Assembly: GCA_049840815.1 (NCBI GenBank)
Contig: JASGJI010000019.1
Location: 407,028-471,027, forward strand
DNA length: 64,000 nucleotides
Reading direction: 5' to 3'
DNA from: JASGDN01 sp049840815
GTDB taxonomy: Bacteria; Chloroflexota; Chloroflexia; Thermomicrobiales; UBA6265
A program made the position numbers and the translations under genes. The notes below the pieces were generated by a model. The model worked only from the letters and a program-made list of their open reading frames with translations, was not told where the DNA came from and searched no databases. This document shows, piece after piece, positions 56,079-64,000 of this stretch; within the stretch, counting starts at the first letter, position 1; every line of letters starts with the position of its first letter.

Positions 56079-56669
56079 CGTTCGTCATTTCGTAATCGGA
56101 GGACCGGCGCACACGCGCCCCTTCGGAATCCGTTATAGGTTCATCAACGACTCGGCTGCTGGCGCGGACGATCCCGAGCTCCGCTATTACCTCAGCATTA
56201 ACGGACTTGAGTCGTTCCTCATCGTTCGCGCCGGGCGCCGAAGGAGCTGCCTCGAAGCAGCTGCTAGCAACAGGGACAGCTAAGCCGGCCTCGCCGTTGA
56301 AAATCCACCTTGCCATCGTCACATTGGCGTCCATGTACGCTCCGGCTATTAGGATCTAGCCGATAAAATTCGAAGTGATCCTTTCCGGTTTTGGCGACGA
56401 TGACGTATGGCCCCCAAGGCGTATCAAGTTCGCCGTACCTCGACCCCGCGAGTCGCGGAAGTATCGAGCAGTAACAGAGCTCGTCCGAATCGTCCCATCG
56501 GGATGCTGATCTCGAATTGTCGTCGTGACATCCGCTACGAACGGAGCGTTGATCATCGGCTGACGCGAGATATGGTCCACCGAGTTGAGCCGCATACTGT
56601 GCGTTGACAAGAGGCAGGCAACCAGAGTATAAGCGCCAGAAATCCGAAGATACGACAAACAGTCGCCAT
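56055..56669 (-). pseudogene. Acidobacterial-type secreted/lipoprotein gene, multiply frameshifted and truncated at the junction
   Basis: ATG 56669 with GAGGTGGAG upstream starts a signal peptide (MATVCRIFGFLALILWLPAS, then CQ). The continuation is spread over three other phases: NAPFVADVTTTIRDQHPDGT / VTARYFRDSRGRG (~56410-56560), TPWGPYVIVAKTGKDHFEFY (~56340-56420), and DYEMTNVRLEPRPAF (~56055-56100). These pieces match, in order, the PFSAD-DG-RDSxGR-Y.LTN family I know from Acidobacteriota. At least three indels in ~600 bp. The reading ends where the left genome's sequence begins. Confidence 0.6.
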
Positions 56670-56849
56670 GACTCCACCTCTCATCAATTCATACACTGAT
56701 CGACGTGATTCGGAACGGGCGCATCTCATCAGTCGCAAACTGCAATGGACGTTTGGGATGTCACCGTCATTGAACTCGGCTTCTCAAAATGACTTGGTCC
56801 GATGAAATACGTTGAGTTGAGTCAATGAGCACGCATTTACAGGGAAGCC

Positions 56850-57099
56850 TCAACCTGCGACGCATCCGAAGTTTCCTCCCCCGCCAGGGCACCAGCACCA
56901 CACGTTGCAAATCTCGCGATCCCAGCGGTAGTCGTACTGGCAGTCAACGGGGCCATCAGGATCGCAACCCATCGACAGACGAATTCGAAATGTAAAAGTT
57001 GCACTCGTTTTGGACTGCCCGCACGTTAACTTGTGGGTATACAAACGCCGCCCAAATGAGAATTCCAGCTACGAGACATTCCTGACGTATTCTTGCCAT
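56850..57099 (-). pseudogene. Small secreted Cys-rich protein, one frameshift
   Basis: ATG 57099 follows AAGGAGCGCACAACG. The first phase gives a signal peptide (RQECLVAGILIWAAFVYPQ) and NECNFYISNSSVDG; the second phase gives CDPDGPVDCQYDYRWDREIC and CWCPGGGGNFGCVAG to the stop at 56850. The break is around 56970-57030. With ~6 Cys in the mature part it looks disulfide-rich. A DsbA-like gene lies 146 bp upstream on the same strand. Confidence 0.5.
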
Positions 57100-57244
57100 C
57101 GTTGTGCGCTCCTTCACAAAAGAGTTTCTTTCAAGAAGAGACGAAAAAGATTAGAACGACTACTTTCATCTAACACCGCTGGCTAATGTAACTAAGAACG
57201 TGCCTTCGAGGGCGCGACGCGCGACTGAAGGTCGAATCGACGAT

Positions 57245-57946
57245 CTAATCGACGATGGGCGGTAGGCCGGGCCAGTTGAGTTTCGATTCAAACTTCCTAA
57301 GATCAGCATAAGGAACAGCACCGCCGATTCGTGTATTTAGTCGAATCGAGCCAATCGTCTGAATCGTCCCCAGAAAAAATGTCGGTGTTCCGCTCACTCC
57401 CAGTCGTCGCCCCTACGTTTACGTCACTGTCGATATCGGCGGAACGTCCATCCGCTAAACATCGAGAAAAATCTTCGCCCTGAAGTCCCAGGCGAACTGC
57501 CGCTGCAGCTATTGACTCGTCACTTAGAGGCCCTTCGTTCCGAAAGAGGCCATCGTGCAGTTCCCAAAACCTGCCCTGTCCGTGACACAATCACCGCGAC
57601 ACTCGCTTGGCGAGCGTGTCGATGAATCTCTTCGAGAGGAAAATTAAGATTACTTGTCGAATGAGCCCCTGTTTTATGAAATTCTCGTAAATGAGAGGCG
57701 CCGTCTGTCTCTCGTACGCGCCGCAAAAAGGACACTCGTAGTCAGTGAACTCGACCGGGAATACATTTGCACCGCTCCCACGAAGGTGCCTGATTTTCTC
57801 AGTAGGTATGGTTAATCCTGAGACGGGCAAGGATACCGGCTTCGTCGAGACCGAGCGCGACTGTGCGAGCGACCATAGCAAATACCCTGCAGCGACAATT
57901 ACGAGGGTGGTAGAAGCTGCGTCAAGTGCAGACTTGGTATTCGCAT
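57245..57946 (-). pseudogene. DsbA-like thioredoxin-fold oxidoreductase, several frameshifts
   Basis: ATG 57946 has AAGGAGCC upstream. Across phases one reads a membrane anchor (LDAASTTLVIVAAGYLLWSL), VEFTDYECPFCGAYERQTAP with the active-site CPFC, NFPLEEIHRHARQASVA, CHGQGRFWELHDGLF, LGLQGEDFSRCLADG, and finally VSGTPTFFLGTIQTIGSIRL (cis-Pro loop) ending at TAG 57245. At least four indels (near 57930, 57650, 57600 and 57385). Intact, it would be a membrane-tethered DsbA/VKOR-partner type protein. Confidence 0.65.
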
Positions 57947-58330
57947 GGAATAGGCTCCTTCCGCGGCGAGAGCACTCTTTCTGCGGGAGTCGTATCAGAG
58001 GGCTGTAACTCTGAAAGTGATATTTGCCCTCTGTACGACATGTGTGCCACATGCGCGAGCTGAGGGGGCCTGGCTCAGCCTGATTATTCGACCGGGAACA
58101 CAGGCGATCTCAGCATCGAGAGCGCTCGCTGGAATTAGGTAGTCGAGGTCAATTCATCTCTTTGTGTCGGTGTTAAATTACGGATCACTCAGGCGCGACG
58201 AATGCGCGCGAGATTACTGCAGACCGTCGACCGTTGCACGGCCGCTGTTCAGGGAGCGCTCCTACCTCGACGTTGAACCGGTGCCCGACTTGAGGCATGA
58301 TCCGCGGCCACTGCCGTCAGGAGGGCTAAC

Positions 58331-58803
58331 GTGTCGAACATCAACAGACGATTCATCAGTGCGTGCGCCGTCGGTCTCGTCGGCGTCTCGCTCGCGGCGG
58401 CGCAGACCGCCGACGTCATCGAATTTGACCAAGGTCACCTTCCGCGATCCGATTCAAGAGCACGTACCTTCAGGGGAGCGTGCTGCCGGTCGTGGAGAAC
58501 TTCACCGGCAACTTCGCCCACTACAAGTTCATGCCGCATGCACGGACGCAGTGGCACATCCACGAAGGGGGGCAGATTCTGCTGTGCGAGGAGGGGATTT
58601 GCCGTCATCAAGATGTAGGGCGGTCCGAATCATCGAGTTCCGTGCGGGTGAGACTCGCCTACGTGCCGCCCGGCGCCGCGCACTGGCAGGGGTCGACGCC
58701 GACGACCGCCGGCACCCAGTTCAACATCCATCGCGGGAAGATCAGAGTGGCTGAACGACGTGACCGACGGGGTACCAACGGGCCTGTCGCACCGCGCAAG
58801 TAA
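58331..58803 (+). pseudogene. Secreted cupin-domain protein, frameshifted
   Basis: GTG 58331 starts a signal peptide (RRFISACAVGLVGVSLAAAQ). Later phases give KVTFRDPIQEHVPSGE (~58430-58480) and FTGNFAHYKFMPHARTQ, WHIHEGGQILLCEEG, AYVPPGAAHWQGSTPTTAGT, FNIHRG (58500-58740). HxH in WHIHEGG and His in AAHW are cupin metal ligands. Two or more indels interrupt it. Resembles mandelonitrile-lyase-like or carboxymuconolactone-linked cupins. Confidence 0.6.
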
Positions 58804-58839
58804 CACGCTCGTCCGTCACGCGCCTGCCGCGGCGCGCGG

Positions 58840-59036
58840 CGATTGCTGATTGCCAGATGCTGATTGCTGATTGGAAGTGCTGATTGACACTTCCAATCAG
58901 CACTTCCCGCGGTTTTCAATTCGACGTAGTGCCCGCCTTCAGGCGGGCCGCACGAAGTCCGGCTGAAGCCGGACACTACGCACTACACCCAACCCAAAAT
59001 TCGCTTAGCAATCAGCAATTAGCGAATTAGCATTTA
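58840..59036. repeat. Intergenic repeat cluster of acidobacterial style
   Basis: Contains repeated GCTGATTG units, an inverted repeat GGAAGTGCTGATTG/CAATCAGCACTTCC (58873-58886/58894-58907), and two back-to-back hairpins GCCCGCCTTCAGGCGGGC and GTCCGGCTGAAGCCGGAC flanked by GTAGTG and CACTAC (about 58928-58984). It lies between the cupin and nrdB and may serve as the nrdAB terminator. Confidence 0.6.
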
Positions 59037-59041
59037 CTAAG

Positions 59042-59076
59042 CCCATCGCCCATCGCCCATCGCCCATCGCCCATCG
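59042..59076. repeat. Tandem (CCCATCG)x5
   Basis: Five exact copies of CCCATCG directly after the nrdB stop (59081). Simple repeat prone to length change. Confidence 0.9.
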
Positions 59077-59080
59077 ACTT

Positions 59081-60153
59081 TCACCATTTGAGCGCCGAGC
59101 CGGTCTGGTATTCGGTGACCCGCGTCTCGAAGAAGTTCTTCTCCTTCTTGAGATCCATCGCCTCCGACATCCACGGGAACGGGTTCTCGGCGGCGGGGAA
59201 GAGCGGCGCCAGCCCGAGCTGCGCGCAGCGCCGGTTGGTGATGACGTGCATGTACTGCGCGCACAGGTCGGCGTTCAGGCCGAGCAACCCGCGCGGCATG
59301 GTGTCGCGTCCGTAGGCGATCTCGAGCTCGCAGGCCTCGCGCAGCATGCCTCGCACCTCGTCCTGGAAGGCGGCGGTCCACAGGTGCGGGTTCTCGACCT
59401 TGATCTGGTTGATGACGTCGATGCCGAAGTTCAGGTGCAGCGACTCGTCGCGCAGGATGTACTGATACTGCTCGGCGATGCCGACCATCTTGTTGCGCCG
59501 GCCGAGCGACAGGATTTGCGCGAAGCCGGTGTAGAACCACATGCCTTCGAACACCACGTAGAAGGCGACCAGATCGCGCAGGAACGCCTGGTCGCTGTCG
59601 ACCGTGCCGGTGGTGAACTGCGGGTTCGACAGGTTCTGCGTGTAGCGCAGCGCCCACGCGGCCTTGTCGGTGATTGACGGCACCTCCCGGTACATGTTGA
59701 AGAGCTCGCCCTCGTCGAGGCCGAGGCTCTCGCAGATGTACTGGAACGTGTGCGTGTGGATGGCCTCCTCGAACGCCTGGCGGAGCAGGTACTGCCGGCA
59801 CTCCGGGTTGGTGAGGTGCCGGTAGATCGCCAGGACGATGTTGTTCGCGACGAGCGACTCCGACGCGGCGAAGAAACCGAGGTTCCGCTTGACCATCAGG
59901 CGTTCGTCGTCGGTGAGGCCGTCGCGCGAGCGCCACAGCGCGATGTCGGCCTGCATCGACACCTCGGTCGGCATCCAGTGGTTGTTGCACGCGGCAAGGT
60001 AGCGCTCCCACGCCCAGCGATACTTGATCGGCAGCAGCTGGTTCACGTCGGCGCGGCAGTTGATCATCGCCTTGTCGTCGACGCGCGGACGCGCGCCGCC
60101 GCGGTCGATGGCGCCGAGGCCGGTGGTTGTCGTCGCCTCAGGCACGGTTGGTA

Positions 60154-60157
<4 letters not shown>
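59081..60157 (-). CDS. nrdB: Class Ic ribonucleotide reductase small subunit
   Basis: 358 aa, intact. Closely follows the Chlamydia R2 pattern: DVNQLLPIKYRWAWERYLAA, NLGFFAASESLVANNIVLAI, RQAFEEAIHTHTFQYICESL, FGIDVINQIKVENPHLW and KEKNFFETRVTEYQ. First metal ligand is Glu100 (Asp in class Ia) and the radical-Tyr position is Phe138 (E131-x2-H134-x3-F138), the signature of the Mn/Fe, tyrosyl-free class Ic enzyme. Generates the Cys radical in NrdA for dNTP synthesis. Its ATG overlaps the nrdA stop as ATGA (60154-60157). Confidence 0.93.
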
Positions 60158-62965
<2,808 letters not shown>

Positions 62966-63085
62966 TCGGAATCCTCCTTTCCGCGAACGGGAGACGAGGA
63001 CGCCGACGAGGATTCAGCCTGGTGACGGGCCGAACGTTCGGAAGGCGCGCTCGGGGATCCCCGCCCGAGGACATAGTTGCGTGTG

Positions 63086-63265
63086 CACGGCAGGTCTCCT
63101 GGCTCGCGGGTCGTCGCCCGTTCCGCGTGGTCTTCCCAGTGACGGTGTCACCAGTGACGCTCGTGCCGCGGATGACTCGCCGCTTACAGTTGCGGATTCA
63201 GCTCCGGAATTGCCGCGAGGCGGCGCACCGGATTCCCTCTTGTGCCCCGATCGACGATCGGGACC
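63086..63265 (-). ncRNA. Cobalamin (B12) riboswitch upstream of nrdA
   Basis: On the minus strand, in order: AAGAGGGAATCCGGTGCG, then TCCGGAGCTGAATCCGCAAC followed by TGTAAGCGGCG, then TCACTGG, then TGGGAAGACC and finally GAGCCAGGAGACCTGCC (63088-63105). These are the conserved core and the 3' B12-box of cobalamin riboswitches. It ends ~120 bp before the nrdA ATG. Expected effect: adenosylcobalamin represses this B12-independent reductase. Confidence 0.93.
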
Positions 63266-63275
63266 GTGAACGCTA

Positions 63276-63306
63276 TATCTAGTGCCAAATCGCGAACGGT
63301 TGTCAA
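63276..63306 (-). promoter_or_regulatory. Candidate nrdA promoter
   Basis: Minus strand has a perfect -35 TTGACA (63306-63301) and a -10-like ACTAGA/TAGATA (63276-63283) at 17-19 bp, placing transcription start just at the riboswitch 5' end. Confidence 0.6.
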
Positions 63307-63312
63307 TATGTG

Positions 63313-63362
63313 TGGGTCGGGTGGGTCAGGTAAAGTCTGGTGGGTCTGGTGGGTTGGGAGGG
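63313..63362 (+). repeat. G-rich repeat with quadruplex potential
   Basis: Repeated GGGT/TGG units; GGGTCTGGTGGGTTGGGAGG (63342-63361) has four G-tracts with short loops. It lies between nrdA's promoter and the RND gene's stop. Confidence 0.6.
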
Positions 63363-63369
63363 TCGCGCC

Positions 63370-64000
63370 TCATGCCTTCTGACTTGCAGGGCGCCACTGC
63401 GACGGCTTGAGCCACTTCGTCCAGCCTGCCAGCTTCCGGTTCGCCATCGATTGCTCGAGCGCGTCGAACTTCAGATAGGCGGCGGGGACCAGCAGTAGCG
63501 TGCTAGGAAGAGACACAGCGACTGGCCGCCGACGATCGTCACCGCGATTGCGAAGCGCTGGGCGCCGCCGATGCCGATGCCGAGCGCTGTCGGGATTCCA
63601 GGCCCGCCACGATCGCGAGCGTCGTCATGAGAATGGGGCGGAGCCGCGTGCGCACGCCTGTTCGAGCGCTTCTTCGAGCGGCAGCCCGCGCCGGCGCAGC
63701 ACGTTGGTGTAGTCCACCTGCAGGATCGAGTTCAAGTTCTTGATGATGCCGAAGAGCAGGAGGATGCCGAGGGCACTCCAGAGATTCAGCGTGCGACCGG
63801 TGATCGAGATCGTGAAGAGCGCGAAGGGGACCGACAGCGGCAGCACCGCCATGATGATGATCGGCTGCACGAAGCTCTCGAACTGTGCCGCGAGCACCAT
63901 GTAGACGAAGATGCTCGCGAGCAGGATTGCCATCATCAGGTTGTTTGTCGTCTTGTCCAGGTTGCGCGTCTGCCCCTGCATGCTGACGCCGTAGCCGGGT
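63370..64000 (-). pseudogene. RND efflux permease (HAE1/CusA type), C-terminal part, frameshifted, 5' end outside window
   Basis: The clear phase (63625-63981) gives TNNLMMAILLASIFVYMVLA, AQFESFVQPIIIMAVLPLSV, and NLWSALGILLLFGIIKNLNS - helices 10-11 of an AcrB-like pump. Beyond ~63640 the phase changes: LRPILMTTLAIVAGL-like and GIGIGGAQRFAIAVTIVGGQ read in other phases, ending with ASQKA at the TGA 63370. At least two indels. Confidence 0.75.

Noticed and set aside
58811..59080. Repeated units between cupin and nrdB considered as a CRISPR array
   Set aside because: Units are short, irregularly spaced and palindromic; there are no uniform spacers and no cas genes.

Overview
The first ~56 kb is one GC-rich bacterial genome. 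It looks like Chloroflexota, most likely a Thermomicrobia/Sphaerobacter-type lineage. This is inferred from GC-rich codon use, GTG starts, Tat-exported binding proteins, DesK-type kinases with a 'putative sensor' membrane domain, a MoxR-DUF58 operon and dispersed palindromes; no rRNA or marker tree is available here. The last ~8 kb, from about 56.06 kb, looks different. It is AT-richer at first, its families are typical of Acidobacteriota, and nearly every gene is broken by several single-base frameshifts. I read the junction as a chimeric or poorly polished contig end, or less likely a recent transfer.

Layout, left part: a partial PQQ-propeller/SH3 protein; a VOC protein and a Nudix hydrolase; a complete minus-strand oligopeptide-type ABC importer (oppB-oppC-oppD-oppF-substrate-binding protein); then a minus-strand protein quality-control block, trigger factor - giant two-domain/acidic/'sunset' protein - THUMP-like methyltransferase - clpP - clpX. 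Next come plus-strand envelope genes: an SH3x5-M23 endopeptidase and a three-gene WxL/DUF916-like secreted set.

Middle part (24.6-52.6 kb): a Cds1-type cysteine desulfhydrase, then malate synthase, allantoate amidohydrolase and allantoinase, which together suggest ureide breakdown with glyoxylate fed into malate. A sensor kinase/response regulator pair follows, then a kinase-like ATPase coupled to an MMPL exporter. After a small protein with Fur-box-like sites come DUF3830, a BMP-type nucleoside-like ABC importer, a PRTase-like protein, a double cupredoxin, an XRE regulator, an NCS2 nucleobase permease with a disordered tail, SMP-30 lactonase, a DapA-family aldolase and an ammonium transporter with a 45-aa membrane protein. 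Many of these fit scavenging of purines or pyrimidines and their nitrogen. MoxR-DUF58-membrane protein closes this genome's part.

Right part (56.06-64 kb, mostly minus strand): an acidobacterial-type lipoprotein-like gene cut at the junction, a small Cys-rich secreted protein, a DsbA-like oxidoreductase, a cupin, and a cobalamin riboswitch upstream of nrdA-nrdB. The NrdB has the Chlamydia-type class Ic signature (Phe in place of the radical Tyr). The window ends inside an RND efflux pump gene.

The most unusual items are the C-terminal 'sunset-like' module shared by trigger factor and its giant neighbour, the WxL/DUF916-like locus outside Firmicutes, and the B12 riboswitch over a class Ic ribonucleotide reductase.
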